Part shown: positions 9,642-20,639 of the stretch, in pieces | How the letters are laid out: every line of letters begins with the position of its first letter | Numbering within the stretch: position 1 is the stretch's first letter | NCBI GenBank assembly: GCA_034769895.1 | Contig: CM068368.1 | Coordinates: forward strand, 689,951,877 to 690,015,876 | Direction: 5' to 3' | Source of the DNA: Magicicada septendecula | Lineage: Eukaryota; Arthropoda; Insecta; Hemiptera; Cicadidae | Length of the DNA: 64,000 nt | The notes under the pieces: model-generated | The model's database searches: none | What the model was told of the DNA's origin: nothing | The model's input: only the letters and a program-made list of their open reading frames with translations | Made by a program: the position numbers and the translations under genes

Positions 9642-11056
9642 TGTAACAGTACAGATTCACCTGTACCAGAATAATGGTATGAGGTATATTGTCATAGTAA
9701 TTTTATTGTGTTCATACATATTAACAAGGTCAAGGTTAGTTTACCCAAGTCCCAGCAGATACGCAAATTCACCAGAGGGGAGCCGATTCAAGGTCAGCAG
9801 AGTACGAGTGAAATTAAACTATTGTAATGGCGGTTTCAGGCGCTACAAATTGACTATACGAGCTTTTCATTGGCCCACTGAAACAAATCGTCACCAAAAC
9901 ACAATGACGACATTAAACAATTCCGTGGTATACCGGGCGCTGGCGATAAGAACAATGCACCATGACGTCAGACACCGCTGTTTTACATAATAATTGTGTC
10001 TGGTTCCGCCCCAGTCGCCAGAACATCACCATGGCAGTAACACGTTAGAATTGTGCTGGCATAAAATAGTCAGCTAAAGTGTTTTATTTGAACTAACAAA
10101 ATGTAATCACAAGTAAATAGTGTTAACGAGTGATTATAACCATCATGTAAATTCAGTGTAAAGGACAGACGAAAGCTAGATATACAACGTCTGCCCCAGT
10201 TCTTCACAGGCAGTCAGCGAGCATATACGCTTGCCATTAACAGTGGGCAGTTTTCTGCCATCAAAATGTAACATTTACTATATAAAATGATATAATCAAT
10301 ACCAGAGTAAACACTAACATTTATTAGAATCAGTGCACTTAACGAAATTGTATTTAAAGTAGAATCAGTGGGAAAATGACTACCATCAACTTGGACGAAC
10401 ACCTGCCAACCGCATGGGACCGCTAAGGAGGAAGCTACACCACTTCAGTTTCAGGAAAGCCCTACCATTTATTATCTAAATTCAAAATTATAAAGATGAG
10501 CTCAATTTTCATAACTTCGTTTAAATTCAAGCGAGTGAGAGAGTGAGAAAGCGAGTGTGTAAGCCTGTGTTGATCAACGCAATATCACCTGAGGCGTTGG
10601 TTTGTGATGATGGTTAACCAGTATTATGATTGAAACATAAATAAAACTATAATTTTGTTAATGATGATACTAACAAGACTAAATGAATCAATTTACGTAA
10701 AAACCACAAAGTATATCTAATTAACCTTGAGCAAGGTCAAGTGCGGAATATCATCGCCGCCATTTTGAAATCTGAATAATTAACTTGGGTTATGCTTGTA
10801 TTAATTTGCCATATATATGATCAAATAAAACCAAATTCGTTAGTCTTATCTAGTGTATTATGTTATTTCTATACCCGAAAACCTCAGCCTCCGTCTGCTT
10901 AACGCAACTCTGGACCCGAAAAGCCTAATGTTCTTTATAAAAACTGAGCACGTGTTTCCACCAAAGGTGTGGTTTATATTATGTAATTACGATAATATAC
11001 ACATAGTTAGCAGAAGTATATGTTTATTAATAATTCACTTTATTTGAAACTTAAGA
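9642..11056 (+). repeat. 5' LTR of element A
   Basis: Starts TGTAACAGTACAG and matches 14361-16032 almost base for base once a 270-bp insertion in the 3' copy is removed. After 11033 the last ~23 bases differ between the two LTRs, though both finish GAAAC(A/T)TAA(C/G)A. The end at 11056 is set by the two-base gap before the primer-binding site, the spacing seen in elements B and C. Confidence 0.8.
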
Positions 11057-11058
11057 GA

Positions 11059-11077
11059 TGGCCGCCCGAACGGTGAC
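11059..11077 (+). other. Primer-binding site of element A
   Basis: TGGCCGCCCGAACGGTGAC resembles the tRNA-Lys primer site TGGCGCCCGAACAGGGAC with one inserted C and two changes. It lies two bases after the LTR. Confidence 0.6.
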
Positions 11078-11244
11078 TTTATATAAAATACAAATGATAT
11101 AAATAAGCAGAAAAGCAGAGGTAGACGGGTAGTGAAATATACGAAAAAATAGAGGTTACCTGTATAGGTTATGTATGGTACGAATAGAGTATAACACAAC
11201 AACTAAAATAAATTTATTATTGTTAATATAATAAAAAAAAAAAA

Positions 11245-12375
11245 ATGGCAAACAGTAACGAGACGAGTAGAACAGAATCAGAAATGATGGGTGATAGTAT
11301 CCATTCAACACCAGCCCCAACAAAAAGAGTGGAAGAAAATGACATAATAAGAATGATGAAACTGCTTTTCAATGAGCAGAGCATCAAATTTGATACTAAA
11401 TTAGATAATTTTAATGAGAACTAAACCAATTTGATGTACAATTTAGCGATATCAAAAAAGAAATTAAGAAACAGAGCTGTAATTTTGATGAGAGAATAAA
11501 TGAAATAGAAATACAGTGCGATAGTATACAAAGACAAACAGAAAACAATAATGAGCAATTCACTAATAAAATAAGCCAATTAGACGATAAAATTAAGCAA
11601 ATTAATGAGACAGTTCAGAATCAAATAGAGATACAATGTGAAAAAATAGAAAACAAATGTTTAACTACAATCAGTAAACAGATAGAGAGCACTGATAATT
11701 TTGAAACAAATAAACAAACAGAAATGAAAACTAGTATTTTACAGAACAAGAGTAGAGAAATAGACAAATTAGATAGAAACAAAGACAAGGTAAGTGGGGT
11801 AGAAAATTATGATAATATAAATAAAAGTATGATATTGGAAAATGATTGTGTAAACAGGAGTAGTGATAATGAAATTTTATGGGGAATTGAATATAATAAT
11901 AATGGAATGATAGTGTGTGTTGAAGGATTAAAGAGAGGGGGTAAAGAGAGATATATTGAGAGAGAAGTGTTGTTGGGAGAGGTATTATTATGAGAGATGT
12001 TTTAAAAGTGAGAGATATTGTGAGAGAAAAGGAGAAGTAGAAATTTTTAAGATATGTAGAAATTATGAAGAGTTTATAGCAAGGTTAGGTGGAAAGAGAA
12101 GTGAAAATAATAGCAAGCACTTACCTTGTATTGAAACTGAGGTAGTAGGAGATAATGTTGATAACAATGAGAATAATGACTTGACGAAATACTTAATTAT
12201 GACTGATTTTACTGAAGGTGACAGAAACATACCCGATCAGGAGTTATATAAATTTGTGGAAACGGATAAAAATTTGAATAGTTGGTGCATGTATAAGGAT
12301 GTTAGTATAAAATATCTAATATTAAACCATGTATATAGTTTTAAGGTTCGATTATTATTTGACGATGGAGGTTAG
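11245..12375 (+). pseudogene. Gag-like DDGG protein of element A, frameshifted
   Basis: The ATG at 11245 (after an A-rich leader) opens MANSNETSRTESEMMGD. After a Pro/Thr stretch come repeated KFDTKLDNF / QFSDIKKEIK / QLDDKIKQI segments typical of a coiled coil. A frameshift near 11423 and another near 11985 split it into three frames. The last frame contains TEGDRNIPDQELYKF and ends KVRLLFDDGG before the stop at 12373. That tail matches elements B (KVRLLFDDGG), C (KPRLIWDDGG) and D (YIRLLYDDGG). About 376 residues when joined. The gag-like role is inferred from position; there is no zinc knuckle. Confidence 0.75.
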
Positions 12376-14360
12376 TTGTTCTAATTGTGTTATGAACATT
12401 TAATTATGTGGACAGTGTTTTTTAAGATGGACTGTTTATGACTGAGTTTTGGTAAATGATTTAATGATTATGTGGATTGTATATTTTTGTGTATATTAAT
12501 GTCAATGTATTTGTGTAATTTTGCTGTTGTGTATTTTATGTATTTTGTGTAAACTATGCACTGTAGAAGTTTAAATAATTGAAGGAAGTTTAATAATGAT
12601 TTTGAAATGATATTATGAAATTTAGATTCTAAATGGTTAGTAAATGAAGCAGGTAATATATTTGGATATGGAGAGGTATTGTTGTTAGTAGATAAGGGAT
12701 GAATTTTCTAGTGGTATATTAAGGTGAAATGTTGTAAAGAGGTTTGGGTAATAGTGATAAATAAGGGCATTGGAGTTAGTTCAATAGAGTTAATGGGAGT
12801 TAGTGAAAATAAGAATGTTGAGATGTTGATAATATATAAAGAGGTGTTAGATATTTTAGGGACACAGTAGTTAGGGATTATATGTAGAGGTGAGTAATGT
12901 GGATGGTAATTTTATAGTTGTTGTTGACGATATTTTGTAGTAAGGATCCGGTGTTAGGGAGTGATCAACGAGCGACGTGGCAAGGGACCAGCGTGCAGCG
13001 TTGTGGCAGGCGGAGCAATTTTGGGTTAGAGTGTTTGCCGATATTGGTGGAGGGCAAATGGTTAGGAATGGATATGGCCAGTTAAGTAACATACATCCTT
13101 ATATAAAAAACAAAATGAGCGGTGCCAGAGGTTTTAAATGGGATTTGTGAAGGGGGTTATTATAGAGATATTAGTGTCATATTATATTAATGGTTAGAAG
13201 CGGTTGTTAATAGTGAAAAAGAAGGGTAGTAAGGTTAGATCGACAATGCCAAAATAAGATATAGAGAATAGTGAATAATAGAGAGTCACCCAAACTAGTA
13301 AGGATAAAGGGTTAGAAAAGGGAGAATTCATGGTAGAAAGGTGAGGTAACAGAAAGGTAAATGATAATTTTGAAATTGTTGTATAGAATCTGATATAAAC
13401 AAATGTTAAATGATTAAAAGTTAATAGAGAATTGTTGATAGTAAAAATGTTATAAAGTTTTGCTACAAGTTATGTAAATATGAATTAAGTAATGTGAATT
13501 GTTCAATGTTGGTGTTTATTGTACAATGTTGTATTATGTTTTTATTATGTTGATGGTGCAATAGTGTGTGTGGTTAGGAGACTACTATAAGGGTAGTGAC
13601 GATAATATTAAATTTTATGTTAGAGTAACAAGTCTCTAAAAAATGATTCTGTTATAAAGGGGTAAAAGTAAAGTAAAGAAAATGAGTAAAGAAATTTAGA
13701 TAGTTTTGAAGTACTGCCATGATAGATAAATATACTGAAGTTATTTGAAGTAAATGAATAAAAAATAGTAGTTGTTGTTTGAGAGTTAAAAGTTGTTTTG
13801 TGTTTAGTATAAGAGTATAATTTCTTATGATGAAAGAAGCAAAGTGATATTGATTGGAGTCAGAGCAATTGATACAAATATGTAGGAGTGTTGAAAAGTA
13901 GAAGGCTTATCTGTCTTAAATCTTGTTATATTTTATTGTGTTATTTGAAGTTTTATTAATAAATAAAACCAACGCCTCAAATCACAAACCAATGCATCTA
14001 AGAGGAAACATATCAGTTGCGGATATGTAGATGAATAAGGCCACTATTTTAAAAATTTTGTATTGAATGTTTCAGAGTTTTTATGGTGTTGTGACCGCGG
14101 GTCCTGCGCTGGCCGGAGTGTCAGAACAGGAGCGTGCAGTGCCTCATGGCCTTATGGTGTAGGGATCTCTCAGGAGAAGTCCAGTAAGGACAGACGGGTA
14201 CGATCGACACTATAGGACCAAGGGTAAGTGATTGAGATTTTCTTTTTGTTAACACTACAGGGGGTTGTGGCACATATCTAAACTGATCCTTTTAGAAAAG
14301 TATGAATGAGTCAATGAAAGTTTTTGTGCCTCGACACCAAACCTTTCATTGAGGGGGTTT
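12376..14360 (+). other. Non-coding internal region of element A
   Basis: No ORF above about 75 codons is conserved. Islands shared with B, D and E include GACACAGTAG followed by ATATGTAGAG (near 12863) and GAAACATATC(A/G)GTTG (near 14005). A third is GGGATCTCTC...GAGAAGTCCAGTAA (near 14162). A hairpin (14311-14320 / 14343-14352) sits directly before the polypurine tract. The GC-rich structured block of B and C is not found here. The conserved islands suggest RNA-level functions rather than protein. Confidence 0.6.
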
Positions 14361-16055
14361 TGTAACAGTACAGATTCACCTGTACCAGAATAATGGTATG
14401 AGGTATATTGTCATAGAAAATTTTATTGTGTTCATACATATTAACAAGGTCAAGGTTAGTTTACCCAAGTCCCAGCAGATACGCAAATTCACCAGAGGGG
14501 AGCCGATTCAAGGTCAGCAGAGTACGAGTGAAATTAAACTATTGTAATGGCGGTTTCAGGCGCTACAAATTCACTATACGAGCTTTTCATTGGCCCACTG
14601 AAACAAATCGTCACCAAAACACAATGACGACATTAAACAATTACGTGGTATACCGGGCGCTGGCGAAAAGAACAATGCACCATGACGTCAGACACCGCTG
14701 TTTTACATAATTGTGTCTGGTTCCGCCCCAGTCGCCAGAACATCACCATGGCAGTAACACGTTAGAATTGTGCTGGCATAAAATAGTCAGCTAAAGTGTT
14801 TTATTTGAACTAACAAAATGTAATCACAAGTAAATAGTGTTAACGAGTGATTATAACCATCATGTAAATTCAGTGTACAGGACAGACGAAAGCTAGATAT
14901 ACAACGTCTGCCCCAGTTCTTCACAGGCAGTCAGCGAGCATATACGCTTGCCATTAACAGTGGGCAGTTTTCTGCCATCAAAATGTAACATTTACTATAT
15001 AAAATGATATAATCAATACCAGAGTAAACACTAACATTTATTAGAATCAGTGCACTTAACGAAATTGTATTTAAAGTAGAATCAGTGGGAAAATGACTAC
15101 CATCAACTTGGACGAACACCTGCCAACCGCATGGAACCGCTAAGGAGGAAGCTACACCACTTCAGTTTCAGGAAAGCCCTACCATTTATTATCTAAATTC
15201 AAAATTATAAAGATGAGCTCAATTTTCATAACTTTGTTTAAATTCAAGTGAGTGAGAGAGTGAGAAAGCGAGTGTGTAAGCCTGTGTTGATCAACGCAAT
15301 ATCACCTGAGGCGTTGGTTTGTGATGATGGTTAACCAGTATTATGATTGAAACATAAATAAAACTATAATTTTGTTATCTTGTTGTTGCATACTCTTCGT
15401 TCATTTATTAATTTAATAATATATATAATACTTTCACTTATGAACTTACTGTTGTCACTTCCCAAACGTTTCAAGATGTTGTTTCTCTTCTTCAGTGGGT
15501 TGAGTACTAACTGTCGATTACCCACAGTTATCCACAGTGGGGTAATCGACAGTTAGTACTCAACCCACTGAAGAAGAGAAACAACATCTTGAAACGTTTG
15601 GGAAGTGACAACAGTAAGTTCATAAGTGAAAGTATTATATATATTATATAATTTTGTTAATGATGATACTAACAAGACTAAATGAATCAATTTACGTAAA
15701 AACCACAAAGTATATCTAATTAACCTTGAGCAAGGTCAAGTGCGGAATATCATCGCCGCCATTTTGAAATCTAAGTAATTAACTTGGGTTATGCTTGTAT
15801 TAATTTGCCATATATATGATCAAATAAAACCAAATTCGTTAGTCTTATCTAGTGTATTATGTTATTTCTATACCCGAAAACCTCAGCCTCTGTCTGCTTA
15901 ACGCAACTCTGGACCCGAAGAGCCTAATGTTCTTTATAAAAACTGAGCACGTGTTTCCACCAAAGGTGTGGTTTATATTATGTAATTACGATAATATACA
16001 CATAGTTAGCAGAAGTATATGTTTATTAATAAACCAGTTAGACCGAAACATAACA
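14361..16055 (+). repeat. 3' LTR of element A, with insertion
   Basis: Starts TGTAACAGTACAG directly after the polypurine tract and ends GAAACATAACA at 16055, followed by target duplication AATC. It is nearly identical to 9642-11033 apart from the fold-back insertion at 15378-15647 and a few substitutions. The small ORFs it shares with the 5' LTR (e.g. 14426-14710, 15852-16124) are LTR sequence and are not called as genes. Confidence 0.8.
15378..15647. mobile_element. Fold-back insertion with 13-bp target duplication
   Basis: A 270-bp insert present only in the 3' LTR of A is flanked by the 13-bp direct repeat TATAATTTTGTTA (15365-15377 and 15647-15659). Two ~110-bp arms, about 15419-15530 and 15537-15647, are inverted copies meeting at TTATCCACAG. 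Each arm contains a hammerhead-like core (plus copy CTGAAGA at 15568-15574, GAAA at 15591-15594). Stem I is CCCA/TGGG, but stem II is only about 3 bp. The long duplication matches that of the full PLE at 59595, so a PLE-derived end pair mobilised by PLE machinery is likely (inference). Confidence 0.65.
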
Positions 16056-16119
16056 AATCTACTTAATATCATCACTGGAGTTTACAAACCTTTGAAAATT
16101 CAAACAAACCTAAAGGATT

Positions 16120-16690
16120 CATAGAACCCAATGAAATATGGGTTTATGGGTACCAGCCCAAAAACAAACAGCAATTATCTGAATGGTGTCACCAGGTTCA
16201 CTGAAACCAAAAATGTGCACCAAGTTCAGACCAACATGAACTGAATGTTGATTTGCTTTTTATGTCAAAGGTGTTAAAAATTATATGTTTCACAGGGCCA
16301 GGTGGTCAATGGGCAATTATTCTGTTATGTTGTGTGGCTGCTTTGAGAACAAGTCTGATGGAAACATTCTGAGAGACGTTAACCTACCACACATGGGTGC
16401 TGTATCATGATAACGTACCACATCATTCATCACACATTGAATGTGAGTGTTTAACATGATTAAACGAGTTCCCACTACCTCATTCAATCGACTTAGACCT
16501 CTGAGATTTCTTTTTGTTCCAAAAAATACAAACGGAGTTCAAGGGGAAATGACTTGACATGGTAGAAGAGATTCAAATATATTGCAGGAGTACTGAAACA
16601 GACAATGACTTCCAGCATTATTTCCACGAGCATTAAAATTGTGCTGGGCATCAATGCAGCAGGCAATTACTCTTAAGGAGATTAAGTGAA
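16120..16690 (+). pseudogene. Mariner transposase relic
   Basis: Conceptual translation in shifting frames gives EIWVYGYQPKNKQQ (first catalytic region of mariner), VLYHDNVPHHSS (second, normally HDNAPxHT) and FPLPHSIDLDL*DFFLF (decayed third, normally YSPDLAPSDFHLF). The order and spacing fit a mariner from its middle to its C-terminus. Stops and shifts are many, and no terminal repeats were found. It lies between elements A and B. Confidence 0.65.
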
Positions 16691-16761
16691 TTACTATTTA
16701 TAGTAAGTGCATGGTTTTCTATGAATAACTTATAGTAACGTTTGGATAGCACTCTGTAGTT

Positions 16762-17919
16762 TGTAACGGGACTAAAAGGGAGGGGTTTTTATTTTATTAA
16801 AAATTATAATTTTATTTTTTTTCCATCTGCACGTTCAATCCCAATGTGAAACAAAACTGTCGTCAAAGGAACAATGAAGTGAGATTGTGAACGGCGAGTT
16901 GGCAATGGAATGCGATGCCTAGTCTAAACACACGGTAATTAAGCATTGAGGCACGTACAAAGACGCGCAACATAAACATGCGCGCATAGACGACGCACAT
17001 CAGACTCCAAAGGGACGCCACAAAAAATGGCGAGGGATGAAGATTTTTGTTCCATGCGGTTCATTGATGCCGGATACTCTTAGAGGCCACGCCTTCCACA
17101 GCCTCAACATTTTCACCAGTCAGCAGCATCAACACCAGTGCACAATGCCAAACCACGCTACCTAAACGGTGACAAAAAGCTTTGTAATTCAAGGGGCCGT
17201 GTATGTTACCGGAAACAGTCAGACAAGGTGGGGATTTAGTTACCCGTCGTTTCATCAGTCGACGAAAGAACTCCCCCGGCCGGGGCTTCCTAAAAATGTT
17301 CGCGAACTACAAAATTTGACAAAATGTCCACAAAGTGTATAAAAACGTAAATTAGAACCACCTATCAGCTCGAAGTGAAGTGACAGAAAAGAAGTGAAAA
17401 TGTGTTAAGCTTTTGGACATGTGATCGGTACGACGCGTGATCATCAGAGTCGTTAAGGGTGAAGTACTCGACTGACAATTCAACTAAATAAATAATTTCA
17501 TTTTTTTGGGGGTACTAAATAATTAAAATGGGGTAATAAAAAAGAATGAATGTGTGTGAATAGCAATTTGGGTCGCCTTGAATTAATTAAATAATAGTAT
17601 ACTGTAGAAATAGGTAATATGTTAAAAATATTAAAATTATTGTTGATAAAAAGGGGCTTCACCTCAGTATCAAATACAATTTAATTTAATTGTGGAAGTT
17701 ATGGTTGAAATTATGACAATAAATTCATTACTTTGTTTTATCTACTAAAAGAGTAAATAAATCATTTCAAACACCTTATTTCATTTGCTGCACTGATCAG
17801 TTCGTCGTACGAGCGGGGTTAGTTCACCATGAGGAGATCCGGCCAGGTCACAAGAATTAAAAGGTAGGTGAAAGTTTCAAATATAAGTAAAATAAAATAA
17901 AGGAATAAGTAGGGTTACA
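16762..17919 (+). repeat. 5' LTR of element B
   Basis: 1,158 bp, TGTAACGGG...GGGTTACA with the terminal 6-bp inverted repeat TGTAAC/GTTACA. Compared with the 3' LTR it has about 50 extra bases near 17158-17205 and 10 near 17408, and scattered substitutions. The insertion is therefore not very recent. Confidence 0.9.
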
Positions 17920-17921
17920 AT

Positions 17922-17941
17922 TGGTGCCGTGACTGCAGGAT
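17922..17941 (+). other. Primer-binding site of element B
   Basis: TGGTGCCGTGACTGCAGGAT begins two bases after the LTR. It differs from the Lys-like sites of A, C and G, so a different tRNA primer is likely; which one cannot be told without a tRNA set. Confidence 0.5.
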
Positions 17942-18150
17942 GTAATATAATAAAAAGTTGTATTACACCGGCCTATTGTGACAGTGCAGAAAGTGAAATA
18001 CGGTTATGGAAGCAAAATTTAATGTACGTAAAATGTACGTAATTATGGTATAAGATTTATTTTATGTATGTTATAGTATAATGTTTTGAAGGGAAGATGA
18101 ACCAATTGTAATTATAACGTAAGTACAAATAAGTTATAAAGCAGTTCAAA

Positions 18151-19544
18151 ATGTCTGAGCACGCAAAACAAAGTAATTTAACAGACGTAGATATGAGCGA
18201 AAGTGACCTTGAACCACAGTCATTGAATGAAAGTGAGATGTGCACAGCTGATCCAAGCACTGTTATAGAAACAGCTGTGGGCAGTAACGTAATAATTCAT
18301 TCTACCCCAATGACGACTCAATTACAATTAAATCTTGATTCTGGTATTCAATTAACTCCAGTTTTAACAAATAAAAATAAACAGTCTGATGACAATGATA
18401 TAATGAGCTTTTTACGAAAAATGGATAGTAAGTTTGAAAGTCGTTTTAATTCTAATGACGAAAAGTTCGATAAAATAAATTGTCGTTTCGATGTTAATGA
18501 TACCAAATTTGACCAATTAAGTAATGACATTAAAGAACAGAAAATCAAATGTGAACAACAGAATATTAAAAATGATATTAATTTGAAAGAACTTAAAGAA
18601 CAAAATATTAAGTTGGGGCAGAATATAAGTTTAAAGTTTGATTTTATGAGTAATGAATTATGTAAACGTATTGATGAACGCTTCCAGATAGATATAAAAC
18701 GAATAAAAGATGATAATGTTACAAGAAATACCGGTAAGTGTAGTGGGAATTTAATTAATGAAGTAACTGAGAACAAGGTGAGTACCGATAATTATAATAA
18801 TAAGATACCAAGTGGTAACAACGAGGTAACTAAAAATGTGTTAGAAAGTAAAGTGAATAATAGTGGAGATACAGTTTTAATGGAAAGAGAGAGTAGTAAT
18901 AAGATAGTGGTTAAAGAGAGGTTGGGTTTACAAAGGGCAAATTTTTCCCGTGATTTAAATGGAGCAGAGACTCCGATAATGAGTTATGAGGACAGAGTTT
19001 CCTCCAGTAATGATGTGAGAGACAAGGTGTCTCGAAGTAGGTCCCCTTTTATATATCATAAGTTCCTTGAAAGAATCAGGATGGGTTTTAATAATGTTAT
19101 GTTGCCTTTTGTGTGGAGTGATAGAAACAAAGTGAGATGGTGTCAGGATGAGTGGTTTTTTGAGAGAGTGGTAGAATTGTTCACATTCAGAGAAAGAGAG
19201 ATATTATTATTTGATGTTGTTAGAAGTCATGAAGAGTTACTAGAGAAAATAAAGAGAGAGAGAATTAGTAATATTGTTGACTTACCCTTTATGAAGATAG
19301 TGCAGAAAGAAATAATAATAACAATAATTATATTAAATGCTCACCTGTGCTTAGACGCGGAGTATTAGTAGTAAATGATGTTGAAATTGAGGGATTAAAA
19401 TACTCAAGGGTGATAGGTAATAATACAGACGGTGACACGACCAAAATCAATGATGTAGACAGGTTTTATGATTTGATAATAAAGTGGGATAATCCAATAA
19501 ATTATTATGTGGATTTTACGGAACAAGTTGAAATATTAGAGTAT

Positions 19545-19581
<37 letters not shown>

Positions 19582-19646
19582 TGAGTGTGAAAAAGAATGA
19601 GAAATGTTATAAAAAAGTAAGACTATTATTCGATGATGGAGGCTGA
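18151..19646 (+). pseudogene. Gag-like DDGG protein of element B, one frameshift
   Basis: The ATG at 18151 opens MSEHAKQSNLTDVDMSESD, then SGIQLTPV, and a long coiled-coil stretch (KFESRFNSNDEKFDKIN, then KEQKIKCEQQNIKNDI, shared almost exactly with element C). A mid region with VWSDRNKVRWCQDEWFFERV follows. The first frame ends at 19368; a shift near 19350 passes to a frame with NTDGDTTKINDVDRFYDLI, an (AAT)n-encoded Asn run, and the terminal KVRLLFDDGG at 19643. Joined length is about 498 residues. There is no zinc knuckle or known domain. The conserved tail shows that the C-terminus matters to the family. Confidence 0.75.
19547..19577 (+). repeat. (AAT)n microsatellite inside the gag-like ORF
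   Basis: Ten AAT triplets expand an asparagine run just before the conserved DDGG tail. The run has no counterpart in element C. Confidence 0.9.
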
Positions 19647-20069
19647 ACATAAAATTAATAAATGGACATTTTAAATATTTTGATTTATGGTTCTGACCTT
19701 GCTGATTTTGGAAATGAAGTGTGGTAAAATTGAACAATTAATGATGAATAATTGTAAATAATTTAGTGAAATTGAATGTGTATATTGTAACAAGTATATA
19801 ATGTAAACAATGTGTGTAGGTAATTGTTTTAATAATAATAAATGAGAATTGTTTAGTAATGTAAAAATGTCAATGTTCAAGGTCAATGTGTGTTATATCA
19901 TACAAGATATATGGGTAATTTTGGGGGGCTGAGTGGTGTAAATAGAAGTGCTATACTTAGGGAATGTAGAAACTGTAACTGTAGAAGGGTTAGTTTAGTT
20001 ATTAGGTTGGCTAGTGCAGTGGTGGCATGTGCCACTGTAGGTAGCGGTAAGTGTTGGGGGTAACAGGGA

Positions 20070-20560
20070 GTGTTACCTCCATCGGAGGCCAAAATGGCGT
20101 AAAATACACGGCACACCTTTTATATAATTTTATATTATATGCTGATCGATTGCCGTGCCGTGTATCATAATGATGTAGAGTACATGCCTGAAGTTAAGAG
20201 ATGATTTCCCCGACTTTTCGGGCGATTACTGCCTTACCAGCACTAATCGTGGTTTTGGATAGCGGTCAGCTATGGCCATAAAGTAAGAACCTTGACCATA
20301 GCTGGCTTGAAATTGGTGTATATTTGAAATTAATGGGGGGTGACTATAGGGGAAATCCCCGGAACTATGGAACAGCGGCTGCCACTCTGTTCGCGTGGGA
20401 ACAGTAAACCAGGTGGTAGACCCGTTTTAAGGGCTTATTAATATATAACATAGATATGACGATATCTACCAATTTTAAAATGTAACGCTGAAGCAAGGAC
20501 ACGGAGATGATAAATTCCTCCACCAATGCCGTCCTTGTGGATGCAAATGGGCACAACAGT
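20070..20560 (+). ncRNA. Conserved structured RNA block, element B copy
   Basis: This is a GC-richer island in the non-coding internal DNA, homologous to 42985-43470 of element C. Helices visible: hairpin CCTCC-ATC-GGAGG (20076-20088); 11-bp helix 20104-20114 with 20155-20165; CAGCTATGG...CCATAGCTG (about 20266-20327); CTGCCAC/GTGGTAG (20379-20385 / 20413-20419) enclosing CTGTTC/GAACAG (20387-20392 / 20399-20404). The last is CAAGGAC/GTCCTTG (20494-20500 / 20531-20537). Compared with C, seven base pairs change on both sides and keep pairing, which is direct evidence for selection on RNA structure. Function is unknown; packaging, translation or export are possibilities only. Confidence 0.75.
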
Positions 20561-20639
20561 CCACCAGCAGAAAATAATAGTGTGTGTGGTTCAGGAGGTT
20601 GCTCAGGGGAGCAACGAATTAAAATTTTGTAACTTAAGG

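Larger units (their letters stand above)
9642..16055 (+). mobile_element. LTR retrotransposon A (pol-less, DDGG family)
   Basis: Two LTRs of about 1.4 kb, both starting TGTAACAGTACAG, flank 3.3 kb of internal DNA. Target duplication AATC is seen at 9638-9641 and 16056-16059. Internal order is primer-binding site (11059), a broken gag-like ORF (11245-12375), about 2 kb of non-coding DNA and a polypurine tract (GAGGGGGTTT before 14361). No reverse transcriptase, protease or integrase homology is visible, so it must depend on enzymes supplied in trans. A 4-bp duplication is typical of Ty3/Gypsy-type integrases, which makes such a partner plausible (inference). Confidence 0.85.

Noticed and set aside
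9679-9990. 103-codon ORF duplicated at 14426-14710
   Set aside because: Duplicated only because it lies in both LTRs of element A; no start context, no homology, not in LTRs of B or C.
18348-18776. 142-codon minus-strand ORF opposite the element B gag-like gene
   Set aside because: Shadow frame of the conserved plus-strand protein.
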